Shown here: positions 8,566 through 18,916 of the stretch, one piece after another
Layout of the letters: every line of letters starts with the position of its first letter
How positions within the stretch are numbered: the stretch's first letter is position 1
Assembly: GCF_900091315.1 (NCBI RefSeq)
Contig: NZ_FLSP01000053.1
Location: 1 to 58,600 of the forward strand
Direction: 5' to 3'
Length of the DNA stretch: 58,600 nt
Source: Streptomyces sp. DI166
GTDB lineage: Bacteria; Actinomycetota; Actinomycetes; Streptomycetales; Streptomycetaceae
Notes under the pieces: model-generated
Seen by the model: the letters and a program-made list of their open reading frames with translations, nothing else
What the model was told of the DNA's origin: nothing
The model's database searches: none
Translations under genes and position numbers: made by a program

Positions 8566-9566
8566 GCGGTCCCGACATCTCCGTCGTGATCTGCGTCTAC
8601 ACCGAGGACCGCTGGGAGGACATCCTCGCGGCGGTCGCCTCGGTGCGCGCGCAGTCCCGTCCGGCGCTGGAGACGCTGCTGGTCGTCGACCACAACGAAC
8701 CGCTGCGCGAACGCCTGGCCAAGGAGTACAAGGAGGCCGGCGACGTCCGGGTGCTCGCCAACGCGGGCCCCCGCGGGCTGTCCGCGGGCCGCAACACCGG
8801 GATCGCCGCCTCCTACGGCGACGTGATCGCCTTCCTCGACGACGACGCGGTGGCCGAGCGGGACTGGCTGCGGTACTTCGCCGAGGGCTACGCCGACCCG
8901 CGGGTGATGGCGGTCGGCGGGCGCACCGAGCCGATCTGGGCCTCGGGGCGCAGACCGGCCTGGTTCCCGGAGGAGTTCGACTGGGTGGTCGGCTGCACCT
9001 ACCGCGGCCTGCCGCCGGGCCGCGTCCCGGTGCGCAACGTCCTCGGCGGCAACGCCTCGTTCCGGCGTACGGCGTTCGACGCGGCGGGCGGTTTCGCCAC
9101 CGGCATCGGACGCGACGGCGACCGGCTGCCGCTGGGCTGCGAGGAGACGGAGCTGTGCATCCGGCTGACCCGCGCCGTGCCCGACGCGCTGCTGCTGATC
9201 GACGACCGGGCGGTGATCCACCACCGGGTGCCCGCAGCACGCGAGCACTTCGGCTACTTCCGCACCCGCGCCTACGCCGAGGGCCTGTCGAAGGCACTGG
9301 TCGCGCGGAGTGTGGGCGCCGACAAGGGACTTGAGTCCGAGCGCCGGTACACCACCCGGGTGCTGCCCGCCGGGGTGGCGCGCGGGCTGCGCGACGCGGT
9401 GCTGGCCCGGCCGGGCGGCGCGGGGCGCGCGGGCGCGATCGTCGCCGGGGTGCTCACCGCGGCCGGTGGGTATGTGGTCGGGAGTGTCCGGGCGCGCAGG
9501 GGCGGGGCCACCTACTCGGTGGCGGCGATCGAGGGGGACGGCGGTCGAGGGGGCGGCGATGAGTAG
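8562..9566 (+). CDS. GT2 glycosyltransferase
   Basis: 334-aa family 2 glycosyltransferase. N-terminal GT-A domain with ISVVICVYTEDRW (about 4-16), LVVDHNEPL, and the metal site FLDDDAVAE (about 88-96), then GGNASFRRTAF and a C-terminal CEETELCIRL acceptor/base region. A hydrophobic patch near 285-310 may touch the membrane. Start is TTG at 8562, overlapping the preceding stop by 4 nt with GGAGAGG ahead of it. Its end overlaps the deacetylase start by 8 nt. Together with the upstream GT2 it would build the repeating unit. Confidence 0.88.
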   Translation: MSGPDISVVICVYTEDRWEDILAAVASVRAQSRPALETLLVVDHNEPLRERLAKEYKEAGDVRVLANAGPRGLSAGRNTGIAASYGDVIAFLDDDAVAERDWLRYFAEGYADPRVMAVGGRTEPIWASGRRPAWFPEEFDWVVGCTYRGLPPGRVPVRNVLGGNASFRRTAFDAAGGFATGIGRDGDRLPLGCEETELCIRLTRAVPDALLLIDDRAVIHHRVPAAREHFGYFRTRAYAEGLSKALVARSVGADKGLESERRYTTRVLPAGVARGLRDAVLARPGGAGRAGAIVAGVLTAAGGYVVGSVRARRGGATYSVAAIEGDGGRGGGDE

Positions 9567-10377
9567 CGGGACGGTGCGCGACGACACCGCCGTGCCGATC
9601 CTCATGTACCACGCGGTGTCCGCCGAGCCGAACGACGCCACCCGCACGCTGTCGGTGGCGCCCGAGGCGTTCGAGGAGCAGATGGCGGTGATCGCCGACC
9701 TGGGGCTCACCCCGATCGGCACCGCCGAACTCGCGGACCGCTGGCGGCGGGGCCGTCCGCTGCCCGCGCGCCCGGTCCTGGTGACGTTCGACGACGGCTA
9801 CGAGGGCGTGCACCGGCACGCCCTGCCCGTGCTCGCCAAGCACGGCTTCCCGGCCACCGTCTTCGTCTCCACCGGCTGGCTGCGCGGCCCGTACGACACC
9901 GGCGGCGCCCTGGACACCATGCTGGACTTCGACCAGGTGCGCGAACTGGCCGCGGCCGGGCTGGAGATCGGCGGCCACAGCCACACCCACCCGCAGCTCG
10001 ACCAGCTCCCGGACGAGGCGCTGCGCCGGGAGCTGATCCTGTGCAAGGAGATTGTCTCGGACCAGCTCGGCACCGTCCCTGCCTCGTTCGCCTACCCGTA
10101 CGGCTACTCCGACCGCCGGGTCCGCCGGGCGGTGCGCGAGACGGGGTACGCGCAGGCGCTGGCCGTCGGCAACGGCCTCGCCCGCCGCCGCCAGGGCCCG
10201 TACGCGCTGCGCCGGGTGACCGTGCGCCGCGGCACGGGCGCCGAGGAGTTCCGGCGGCTGGTCGAGGGCCGCGCGATCACCCGCACCTTTGCCCGGGACC
10301 TGGCCCTGACCAAGGGCTATGCCATGGTCCGCCGAGCACGACAGATACGCCGGAAGGCCGTCCGAACCCGTGTCTGA
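9559..10377 (+). CDS. Polysaccharide deacetylase (NodB/CE4 domain)
   Basis: 272-aa NodB-type deacetylase. Motif 1 TFDDGYEG (about 75-82) carries the catalytic base and metal Asp; motif 2 GGHSHTHPQL (about 141-150) supplies two metal His; FAYPYGYSD is motif 3. No signal peptide is seen, so it either acts inside on lipid-linked sugar or leaves by another route. ATG 9559 is chosen over a longer upstream frame because it gives the family-typical beginning VPILMYHAVS. Overlaps both neighbours by 8 nt, showing tight operon structure. Removal of N-acetyl groups would give a cationic polymer (inference). Confidence 0.9.
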   Translation: MSSGTVRDDTAVPILMYHAVSAEPNDATRTLSVAPEAFEEQMAVIADLGLTPIGTAELADRWRRGRPLPARPVLVTFDDGYEGVHRHALPVLAKHGFPATVFVSTGWLRGPYDTGGALDTMLDFDQVRELAAAGLEIGGHSHTHPQLDQLPDEALRRELILCKEIVSDQLGTVPASFAYPYGYSDRRVRRAVRETGYAQALAVGNGLARRRQGPYALRRVTVRRGTGAEEFRRLVEGRAITRTFARDLALTKGYAMVRRARQIRRKAVRTRV

Positions 10378-13300
10378 CACCACGACCACGACCGAGGCCG
10401 CGCAGTCCGCCGCACCGGCGTCCGAGCACCCGGCGCGGGGCAGCCAGCTGTTCCGCAACGCCTACGCCCTGATGCTGAACACCGGTATCTCCGCGGTGCT
10501 CGGCCTGGGGTTCTGGCTGGCCGCCGCCCGCTACTACTCCGAGTCGGCGGTCGGCCAGGGCTCCGCCGCCATCGCCGCGATGAAATTCCTGGCGGGGCTG
10601 ACCGCGGTGGCGCTGACCGGGGCACTGGCCCGGTTCATCCCCATCGCGGGGCGCGCCACCGGACGGCTCATCCTGCGCACCTACGCGGGCAGTTCGGTGA
10701 TCGTGGCGCTGGCCGCGGGCGTCTTCCTGCTGACGCTGGACGCCTGGGGGCCGTCGTACCGCTTCCTGGACACACCGCTGGCCGGGATCGGGTTCGTGGT
10801 GTCCGTGATCGCGTGGAATTTGCTGACCCTGCAGGACGGGGTGCTGACCGGGCTGCGCAGCGCGCTGTGGGTGCCGGTGGGCAACACCGCCTTCTCGGCG
10901 GTGAAGCTGGGTCTGCTGGTGGCGTTCGCGGCGGCGATCCCGACCACCGGGGTCTATGTCTCCTGGGTCGCGGCCATCGCCATCTCGGTGCTGCCACTGG
11001 GCTGGCTGGTGTTCCGGCGGCTGGTGCCACGGCATGTGGAGGCGACCGAGGGCCACGCGAAACCGCCGTCGTGGAAGGAGATCGGCACCTTCCTCGCGGG
11101 CGACTACACCGGCTCGCTGTTCTCGCTCGCCGTGGTCTATCTGATCCCGGTGATCGTGGCGGCACAGGTCAGTTCCGAGGACAACGCCTACTTCTACATC
11201 ACCGCCACCATCGGCGGCACGGTCAATCTGCTCGCCATCAACATGGGCGCCTCGCTGACCGTGGAGGGCTCGCACGACCCGGCCCGGCTCTCCGTGTTCA
11301 CCCGGGCCGCGCTCAAGCGCATGGCGAAGATCATGGTGCCGGTCGCGGCGGTCCTGTTCGTCGGGGCGCCGTGGATCCTCGGGGTGTTCGGCTCGGGGTA
11401 CGCGGACGCGGCGACCCCGCTGCTGCGCTGGTTCGCGGTCGGCGGGCTGCTGCGGGTCGTGATGGAGACCTACTTCGCGGTGCTGCGGGCCCAGAGCCGC
11501 ACCGCCGGACTGGCCTGGCTGCAGGGCCTGTTGTGCGCGCTGGTGCTGGGTCTGACGCTGCTGCTGCTCCCCCGGATGGGGCTGACCGGCGCCGGTGTCG
11601 CCGAGATCGTCGCACTGGCGGTGATCGTCACGATCGCGGCACCCAAGCTGTACCGGACGGTGCTGACCGCGCCGCCCGAGGTGCCGGAGGACTCGGCGCC
11701 CGACGGCGACCTCGCCGATCTGGGCACGCGCGACCCGGGCGAGGCCGGGCGCAGGCGGGGGCCGGCCTGGGCGCTGGACTCCGACACGCTGGGCCTCGGC
11801 ATCCATGTCGACTTCGACCACCTGGACCGGCGGCCCGATGTCCGTCCGGGCCCCGGCACCCCGCCCGCCGGGCTGCCCGCGGTGCGGCGGCCCACCTGGG
11901 CCGTCGGACTTCCGGTGGAGAAGCTTCCGGCGGAGCAGAAGGAGCCGGAGGTGGACGCCCCGTTCGAGGCGGAGGAGAAGGCCATCGTCCCGGAGGTACC
12001 GGTGGCGCCGGCACCGGAGGACATCCCGGCGACGGTACGGGAGGAGCAGGCCGAGCCCGTCGCGAGCGCGCTGCCGACCCGCACCGGCGTGGTCCTGGGC
12101 TGTCTGCTGATCGCGGCGCTGCTGCTGTACTGGGTGCCCGCGCTGCGCCTGACCGAGGCCGACCTGGACGGCATGGGCGGGCTCGGGCTGATCTCGGTCC
12201 TGCCCACGCCGACGCTGATCGGCGCCGGGCTGCTGGTCACGGTGTTCGCCTCGCTGCTCTGGCTGGGCCGTGAGCACCGGACCCTGCTGCTGGTCACGCT
12301 GCTGGCGACGGTGGTGTCGCTGCACGCCCTGCCCGCGCTGATCGAGACCGAGCCGCGGTTCGCCACGGCCTGGCAGCATCTGGGCTTCCTGGACTACATC
12401 GACCGCACCGGGTCCGCCGTACCGGACCTGGACGCGCGCTGGAGCTGGCCGGGCTTCTTCGCGGCGGCCGCGTTCGTGGCGAAGGCCTGCGGGGTCTCGG
12501 ACTTCACCGAGGTCATCCGCTGGTGGCCGCTGACCATGCAACTGCTGTACCTGGTCCCGATGTTCCTGCTGACCCGTTCGATGCGGGCGAGCTGGCGGGC
12601 CCGCTGGACCGGGATCTGGATCTTCGTGCTCAGCGGCTGGGTGGGCCAGGACTACTTCTCACCGCAGGGCTTCACGTACCTGCTGTACCTGGTGTTCGTG
12701 GCGCTGCTGCTGGTCTGGTTCCGGGCGCCGCGGGTGATCTGGACGAAGGTGCGGCCGGGCGAGCTGGAGGTGGAGCCGACCAGCCGACTCCAGCGGGCGG
12801 TGCTGCTGCTGGTCGTGATGGGCCTGTTCGCGGCGAGCGTCCCGGCCCACCAGCTCACCCCGTTCGTGATGCTGGGCGTACTGGCGGGTCTGGTGGTGCT
12901 CGGACGCAGCGAACTGCGCGGGCTGCCGCTGCTGTTCGGGGTCGTGGTGGTGTCCTGGATCGGCTTCATGGCGGAGCCGTACTGGTCCGGGCACTTCGAC
13001 GAACTCTTCGGCGGCGTCGGCGGGGTCGGCTCCAATGTCTCCTCGTCGGTCTCCGGGCGGATCGAGGGCGGCAGCTCCACCCACCAGCTGGTGCTGTACG
13101 CCCGGGTGCTGCTGGCCGGCGGGGTGATGGCGATGGCCTGCTGGGGCTGGTGGCGCCGCCGCGACCACAAGTACCGCGAACGCTCCCTGCTGGTCCTGGC
13201 CTTCGTACCGTTCCTCGGCTTCGGCATGCAGAGCTACGGCGGCGAGATGGCGCTGCGGGTCTTCATGTTCGCGCTGCCCGGCGCGGCCCTGCTGGCGGGG

Positions 13301-14083
13301 CTCGCCCTGTTCCCGCGTACCGGGGTCACCGCCGAGGAGCGCGACAAGGACCGGGTGAGCCTGGCACCGCTGGCCGCGCTGATGGCGGGCCTGGTCCTCA
13401 TCGGCGGGTTCCTGGTGGCCCGGTGGGGCAACGAGCCGTTCGAGCGGACCAGGTCCGGCGAGATCGCCGCCATGGAGTACGTCTACGCCCACGACGACCC
13501 GAGTGTGCGGCTGCTGTGGCTGAGCGACGACCCGGTCAACGTGGTCACCCCGTCCCTGCCGTGGGGGTCGCGGGACATGGAGAAGGTGGAGTACCTGCCG
13601 ACCCAGGCGCCGGTCGATCCGGTGCTGGTGTCCGGCCTGGTCAAGTCGTTGAAGGACGCGGGCCCGAACTCGTATCTGATGATCAACCGCGGTCAGGTCA
13701 CCTATCTGCGGATGGACGTCGGCTACGCGGAGAACTGGGAGCCGCGGCTGATCGAGAACCTCGACAAGCGACGGGAGCTGAAGAAGGTCTTCGCCAACCA
13801 GGACGCCACCATGTACGCGCTGCGCGAGCAGCCCGCGGGCGAGGTGCCGAAGGCCGATCCGGGGCCGATCGGTCCGCAGGTGACCTGGACGCCGTGGTCG
13901 GTGGTCGGGGCACTGGCCGCGCTGGCGCTGATCGTGCTGCTGGGCGCGCGCGAGGTGGTACGGGTCGCCGTGCGGCCGAGCGTGCGGCAGCTGCGGTGGC
14001 TGCAGAGCACGTTCTGGTTCTCGCTGCCGCTGCTGGCGGTGCTGCTCGCCTCGCTGGTGCAGCGGTTCCTCACCATCAAGTAG
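10370..14083 (+). CDS. Fused polysaccharide flippase and second polytopic membrane module (1237 aa)
   Basis: Very large membrane protein with two modules. Residues about 25-435 look like a Wzx/MATE-type polysaccharide flippase (12 or so helices, basic cytoplasmic loops, ends at LYRTVL). Residues about 440-570 are a charged, Pro/Glu-rich cytoplasmic linker. Residues about 571-1025 form a second helix bundle with GT-C-like or polymerase-like appearance: first helix followed by an outside loop rich in Asp, an aromatic-rich loop WSWPGFFAAAAF, later SGWVGQDYFSPQG. A hydrophilic domain (about 1030-1165) and a final pair of helices end it. Start is GTG 10370 within the previous stop region (8-nt overlap). 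It would export and perhaps polymerise the repeating unit. The function of module 2 is inferred only. Confidence 0.8.
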   Translation: MSDTTTTTEAAQSAAPASEHPARGSQLFRNAYALMLNTGISAVLGLGFWLAAARYYSESAVGQGSAAIAAMKFLAGLTAVALTGALARFIPIAGRATGRLILRTYAGSSVIVALAAGVFLLTLDAWGPSYRFLDTPLAGIGFVVSVIAWNLLTLQDGVLTGLRSALWVPVGNTAFSAVKLGLLVAFAAAIPTTGVYVSWVAAIAISVLPLGWLVFRRLVPRHVEATEGHAKPPSWKEIGTFLAGDYTGSLFSLAVVYLIPVIVAAQVSSEDNAYFYITATIGGTVNLLAINMGASLTVEGSHDPARLSVFTRAALKRMAKIMVPVAAVLFVGAPWILGVFGSGYADAATPLLRWFAVGGLLRVVMETYFAVLRAQSRTAGLAWLQGLLCALVLGLTLLLLPRMGLTGAGVAEIVALAVIVTIAAPKLYRTVLTAPPEVPEDSAPDGDLADLGTRDPGEAGRRRGPAWALDSDTLGLGIHVDFDHLDRRPDVRPGPGTPPAGLPAVRRPTWAVGLPVEKLPAEQKEPEVDAPFEAEEKAIVPEVPVAPAPEDIPATVREEQAEPVASALPTRTGVVLGCLLIAALLLYWVPALRLTEADLDGMGGLGLISVLPTPTLIGAGLLVTVFASLLWLGREHRTLLLVTLLATVVSLHALPALIETEPRFATAWQHLGFLDYIDRTGSAVPDLDARWSWPGFFAAAAFVAKACGVSDFTEVIRWWPLTMQLLYLVPMFLLTRSMRASWRARWTGIWIFVLSGWVGQDYFSPQGFTYLLYLVFVALLLVWFRAPRVIWTKVRPGELEVEPTSRLQRAVLLLVVMGLFAASVPAHQLTPFVMLGVLAGLVVLGRSELRGLPLLFGVVVVSWIGFMAEPYWSGHFDELFGGVGGVGSNVSSSVSGRIEGGSSTHQLVLYARVLLAGGVMAMACWGWWRRRDHKYRERSLLVLAFVPFLGFGMQSYGGEMALRVFMFALPGAALLAGLALFPRTGVTAEERDKDRVSLAPLAALMAGLVLIGGFLVARWGNEPFERTRSGEIAAMEYVYAHDDPSVRLLWLSDDPVNVVTPSLPWGSRDMEKVEYLPTQAPVDPVLVSGLVKSLKDAGPNSYLMINRGQVTYLRMDVGYAENWEPRLIENLDKRRELKKVFANQDATMYALREQPAGEVPKADPGPIGPQVTWTPWSVVGALAALALIVLLGAREVVRVAVRPSVRQLRWLQSTFWFSLPLLAVLLASLVQRFLTIK

Positions 14084-14090
14084 GAGGCGC

Positions 14091-14120
14091 GGTCAGGTGG
14101 CCCGGTCGAGCCACCTGACC
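14091..14120. terminator. Perfect 11-bp stem between convergent genes
   Basis: GGTCAGGTGGC (14091-14101) and GCCACCTGACC (14110-14120) are perfect complements with an 8-nt loop. It lies 8 nt past the flippase-fusion stop and covers the stop codon of the convergent hydrolase, so it can act for both directions. Confidence 0.7.
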
Positions 14121-15511
14121 TCGTACGCCTGGAGTTTGACCCGCTTGCCGTCGACAGTCGCCGTCGTGGAGCGGTCCAGGGTGTTGACGACGAGGGCGGT
14201 CCGGTCGGTGGCCAGCACGCGCAGGTGGTCGGGCGCGGACAGGTCGCGGTACTCGGTGCCGGGCGGGAAGGCGGCCGCGAACCGGGACAGCAGGCCGTAC
14301 AGGGGCAGTTCCCGCCCGCCCTCCGCCCGGTCGGTGGGGGTCCACAGGCAGCCGGGGCAGTCGGTGCCCTTCTCCGCCTCGGGGTTCCAGTAGAAGCCGG
14401 AGGTGGCGCCGCCCCTGGCCATGGCGATCAGTCCGGCGGCGTGCACGGCCGCCCGGCGGGTCTCGGACCAGCCGTGCCGGTTGTCGTCGCCGTCGGCGGG
14501 CTCGACGTAGTACTCGGCCCACCACAGGGGCAGTTCGCCCCCGGTCTGCCGCCGCACCCACTCGCCGACGGCGGTGAACTTGTCGGTCGCCGCGAACTCG
14601 TCGGGGAGCAGTTCGTCGTGCCGGGTGTAGCTGGAGCCGTCCACCACCACGAAGTCGGCGCCCGCCTTGTGCTCGTTCCAGTAGGAGAAGGCGTCCAGCA
14701 CGCGGCGGTCCATCGCGCCCCAGGCGCCCTTCAGGGTCGGGGAGGCGTGCGTCTCGCGCGGGTCGAGGCTGTCCATCACCAGGTAGGGGCCGCCGACCTG
14801 GATCTGGGGGTTGACCTTTTTCAGGGCGCGGTAGACGCGGTTGTACAGGTCTGTGTAGCCCTCGTGGTCCCAGCGGGCCTCGGCGTCGTTCCAGAAGCCC
14901 TTGAACTCGTTCCACACGATGAAGTGCCGTACGTCCGGATACCGCTTGGCGACCGTGGCGGCGAGCGCGGCGAAGTCGTCGAAGTGCTCGGGGTCGGGGG
15001 CGGTCTCCAGGGCGGCCTGGCTCCAGTCGGTGTTGTCGACCCCGGCCTCGCCGCCCTTCATCCAGTCCGGCGCGCAGCACAGGGTGACCACGGGGGTGCC
15101 GCCGGAGGCGCGCACGAAGTCGATCCGGCGGTCCATGGCCTCGAAGTCGTAACGCCCCTCCACCGGTTCGGGGTTGTCCGCGCCCCAGCCCATCAGGTGC
15201 TGGATCTGCGGCAGTCCCCCGCTGTCGGCGATCCGCCGCTCGACCCGCTCGGACGCCGCGGAGCTGCCCTCGTCGGCGCTGAACTGGGTGTGCGTGAACC
15301 CCCAGCCCACCTCGGGTTCGGCCGCGCCGTTCACGGGGGCGGGGGTGCCGTGCACCTTGTCGCCCTCCCGTGAGGTGCCCGCGGTGCTCGCGCCGCCGTC
15401 GGGAAGCGTGTTGAGCAGGGTCACCACCAGGGCCAGAGCGGCGGCCCCCACACCGAGCAGCGCGGTGAGCCGCCACCGCCGTGCCCCCGAATTCCACCCA
15501 TGTCGTCCCAT
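14093..15511 (-). CDS. Membrane-anchored GH39-like glycoside hydrolase
   Basis: 472-aa TIM-barrel hydrolase resembling GH39 (beta-xylosidase/iduronidase-type). An N-terminal helix (about 13-35) anchors or secretes it. The barrel starts near GWGFTHTQF; acid/base motif HFIVWNEFKG (Asn-Glu) and likely nucleophile Glu in LPLWWAEYYVEP are present. A small beta domain with SAPDHLRVLATDRTALVVNTLD closes the protein. ATG 15511 is preferred to the upstream in-frame start at 15661 because the latter adds a non-coding-looking Pro/Arg stretch. Convergent with the polysaccharide operon, it probably trims or degrades that polymer (inference). Confidence 0.85.
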   Translation of the reverse strand: MGRHGWNSGARRWRLTALLGVGAAALALVVTLLNTLPDGGASTAGTSREGDKVHGTPAPVNGAAEPEVGWGFTHTQFSADEGSSAASERVERRIADSGGLPQIQHLMGWGADNPEPVEGRYDFEAMDRRIDFVRASGGTPVVTLCCAPDWMKGGEAGVDNTDWSQAALETAPDPEHFDDFAALAATVAKRYPDVRHFIVWNEFKGFWNDAEARWDHEGYTDLYNRVYRALKKVNPQIQVGGPYLVMDSLDPRETHASPTLKGAWGAMDRRVLDAFSYWNEHKAGADFVVVDGSSYTRHDELLPDEFAATDKFTAVGEWVRRQTGGELPLWWAEYYVEPADGDDNRHGWSETRRAAVHAAGLIAMARGGATSGFYWNPEAEKGTDCPGCLWTPTDRAEGGRELPLYGLLSRFAAAFPPGTEYRDLSAPDHLRVLATDRTALVVNTLDRSTTATVDGKRVKLQAYEVRWLDRAT

Positions 15512-15645
15512 CGAGGGCAACGGTAACGGCGGGAACGGCCGCGGTGGCAGGCTTTGGTGCTCAACAGTCCTGTTGCAATCGCCGATCACCGGCCTCCGCG
15601 TGGAAATCCAGTGCACGACGGGCGTTCGTGCCGGATCATGACGAC

Positions 15646-16740
<1,095 letters not shown>

Positions 16741-16771
16741 CGCCCGGCCGCTCCGGTGCTTTGATGGTCGT

Positions 16772-17539
16772 ATGACCCTGTTCGTCGGCACGTCGGGGTG
16801 GCAGTACAAGGACTGGCGGGACGTCCTGTACCCGCCGGGGTGCCCGATGCGGCTGTGGCTGGAGGAGTACGCGGCACGGTTCGCGACGGTCGAGCTGAAC
16901 AACGCCTTCTACCGGCTGCCGTCGCGGGAGAACTTCGCGGCGTGGCGGGAGCGGGTGCCCGGCGACTTCGTGGTCGCGGTGAAGGCCAGCCGCTATCTGA
17001 CCCACATCAAGCGGCTGCGCGAGCCCGAGGAGCCGGTGCGGCGGCTGATGAGCCACGCCGAGGGCCTGGGCGGCCGGCTGGGCCCGGTACTGCTCCAGCT
17101 CCCCCCGACCCTGCGGGCCGACCCCGCCCTGCTCGACGCCTGCCTGGCCTGTTTCCCGGCCGGGACGCGGGTGGCGGTGGAACCCCGGCACGACTCCTGG
17201 TGGACCCGTACGGTCCGGGAGGTCCTGGAGTCCCGGGGCGCGGCCCTGTGCTGGGCGGACATCCTCGCCCGCCCGGTCGCCCCGCTGTGGCGCACCGCGG
17301 ACTGGGGGTACGTCCGTTTCCACCAGGGCCGGGCCCGGCCGTGGCCGCGCTACGGCAGACAGTCACTGTCGACCTGGGTGACCCGCATCGCGCAGACCTG
17401 GCCGGACAGCCGGGACGTGTACGCGTACTTCAACAACGACCCCGGTGGGGCGGCGGTCCGGGACGCGGTGGTGTTCGCCCGGCTGGCGGCGAGGGCGGGC
17501 CTGACGGTGACGCGGGTGCCGGAGACCGTGCCCGCGTGA
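16772..17539 (+). CDS. DUF72 family protein
   Basis: 255-aa protein of the DUF72 TIM-barrel family (YecE-like). Starts LFVGTSGWQYKDW, the family N-terminus, with FYRLPSRENFAAWRERVPGDFVVAVKASRYLTH and RLGPVLLQLPP, then VAVEPRHDSWW and a C-terminal VYAYFNNDPGG. ATG 16772 was chosen because the family motif starts right after it. Molecular role is not established for the family. 31 bp after the AAA gene, possibly the same transcript. Confidence 0.9.
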   Translation: MTLFVGTSGWQYKDWRDVLYPPGCPMRLWLEEYAARFATVELNNAFYRLPSRENFAAWRERVPGDFVVAVKASRYLTHIKRLREPEEPVRRLMSHAEGLGGRLGPVLLQLPPTLRADPALLDACLACFPAGTRVAVEPRHDSWWTRTVREVLESRGAALCWADILARPVAPLWRTADWGYVRFHQGRARPWPRYGRQSLSTWVTRIAQTWPDSRDVYAYFNNDPGGAAVRDAVVFARLAARAGLTVTRVPETVPA

Positions 17540-17549
17540 CGACGTCCGC

Positions 17550-17921
17550 TCAGCCGGTCCCGTACACCGCCCGCAGGGCGTCCCGTGCGGCGGACAGGGC
17601 CTCCTCCTCCGCGAGCCCGAGCCGACGGACCCGCTCGGCGTACGCCTGCGCGGCGGCCGCGGCCTCCCGCTCCGCGGCGGAGCCGGCCGCGGCCACGAAG
17701 GTGCCGTTGCGGCCCCGGGTCTCGATCACCCCGTCCGTCTCCAGCGCCCGGTAGGCCTTGGCGACCGTGTTCGCGGCGAGGCCCAGCGCCTCGGCGAGCC
17801 CGCGCACGGTCGGCAGCCGGTACCCGACCGGCAGCACACCGGCGCGCGCCTGCTCGGAGATCTGCGCCCGCACCTGCTCGTACGGCGGCGCGCTGTCATC
17901 GATGTGGATCTTCAAGGTCAC
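17550..17921 (-). CDS. GntR-family regulator, YtrA-like
   Basis: 123-aa transcription factor. Winged helix at about 12-75 (PPYEQVRAQISEQARAGVLPVGYRLPTVRGLAEALGLAANTV...) followed by a short helical dimerisation tail, the YtrA subfamily layout with no ligand-binding domain. GTG start 17921. No ABC transporter genes, the usual YtrA partners, are adjacent; it may regulate itself and the divergent acetyltransferase 71 bp away. Confidence 0.88.
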   Translation of the reverse strand: MTLKIHIDDSAPPYEQVRAQISEQARAGVLPVGYRLPTVRGLAEALGLAANTVAKAYRALETDGVIETRGRNGTFVAAAGSAAEREAAAAAQAYAERVRRLGLAEEEALSAARDALRAVYGTG

Positions 17922-17992
17922 GGACCGATTGTCCCGTACCCGGCGGAAAATAAGAGGCAGTGGGACCTGCCCCGGTCGTAACGTGCGGCCAC

Positions 17993-18916
17993 ATGACTGT
18001 CATCGTGCGCGAGATCGGACCCGGCGTCCGAGCGGACCTGGAGGGCTTCGCCACCGTGCGGCGAAAGGCCCTGCCGTTCTTCATCCTGACCCCGGACTCC
18101 CTCGCCTACGACCTGGACCACTACCCCGCCGCCGCCCACTACCGGCCGCTGGTGGCCGAGGCGGACGGCGAGATCATCGGCAGCGCGCAGGTGGGCCTGC
18201 TGCACGAGAACCCGGGACCTTCGCAGGGCTTCGTCAATGTGTACACGCGCCCGGACCGCACCCGCCGCGGCGCGGGCACGCTCCTGGTGCGGGCCGCCGA
18301 GGAGTATCTGGCCGGTCTGGGGGCGACCCGGCTGCTCGCCTGGGTCCTGGACGAGCCCGCCAACCGGGCCTTCGCCGAGGCGCACGGCTACCGCGCCGGC
18401 CGCTCCGCGCACTTCCTCCGCCTCGACCTCGCGCGGCTTCCGCCGCTCCAGGAGGTGCCGCCGGGGGTGGAGCTGCGTACGGCCGCCGACTTCGCGGACG
18501 ACCCGCGGCCGTTGTTCGAGCTGGACGCGGAGACCACGGCGGACGAGCCCGGCGAGGCGGGTCCGGCCGAGCTGAACTACGACACCTGGCTTGACGACAC
18601 CTGGCGCCACCCGCTGACCGACAGGGCGCTGACCACGATCGCCGTGGTCGACGGCCGCCCCGCCGCCTTCACCGCCGCGCGCACCGACGGCACCGGCCGC
18701 TACGGCACCGGTATGACCGGCACGGCCCGCGCGTTCCGCGGCCGGGGCCTGGCCAAGCTCGCCAAGAACCACTCCCTGCACCGGGCGCGTGAGGCGGGCT
18801 GCACGGAGGCCTTCACCGGCAACGACACAGGAAACGGACCCATGCTGGCGATCAACAAGTGGTTCGGCTACGAGATCTGCGCGACGGAGGTGCGTTATGT
18901 CCGTGAACTCGGCTGA
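17993..18916 (+). CDS. Tandem GNAT acetyltransferase
   Basis: 307-aa protein with two GNAT domains. The first (about 5-150) shows the acetyl-CoA loop RRGAGTLLV with NVYTRPDRT; the second (about 155-305) has TGTARAFRGRGLAKLAKNHSL and TGNDTGNGPMLAINKWFGYE, a well-conserved ending of this subgroup. ATG 17993. The 3' end overlaps the DUF402 gene by 20 nt. Substrate unknown. Confidence 0.88.
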   Translation: MTVIVREIGPGVRADLEGFATVRRKALPFFILTPDSLAYDLDHYPAAAHYRPLVAEADGEIIGSAQVGLLHENPGPSQGFVNVYTRPDRTRRGAGTLLVRAAEEYLAGLGATRLLAWVLDEPANRAFAEAHGYRAGRSAHFLRLDLARLPPLQEVPPGVELRTAADFADDPRPLFELDAETTADEPGEAGPAELNYDTWLDDTWRHPLTDRALTTIAVVDGRPAAFTAARTDGTGRYGTGMTGTARAFRGRGLAKLAKNHSLHRAREAGCTEAFTGNDTGNGPMLAINKWFGYEICATEVRYVRELG

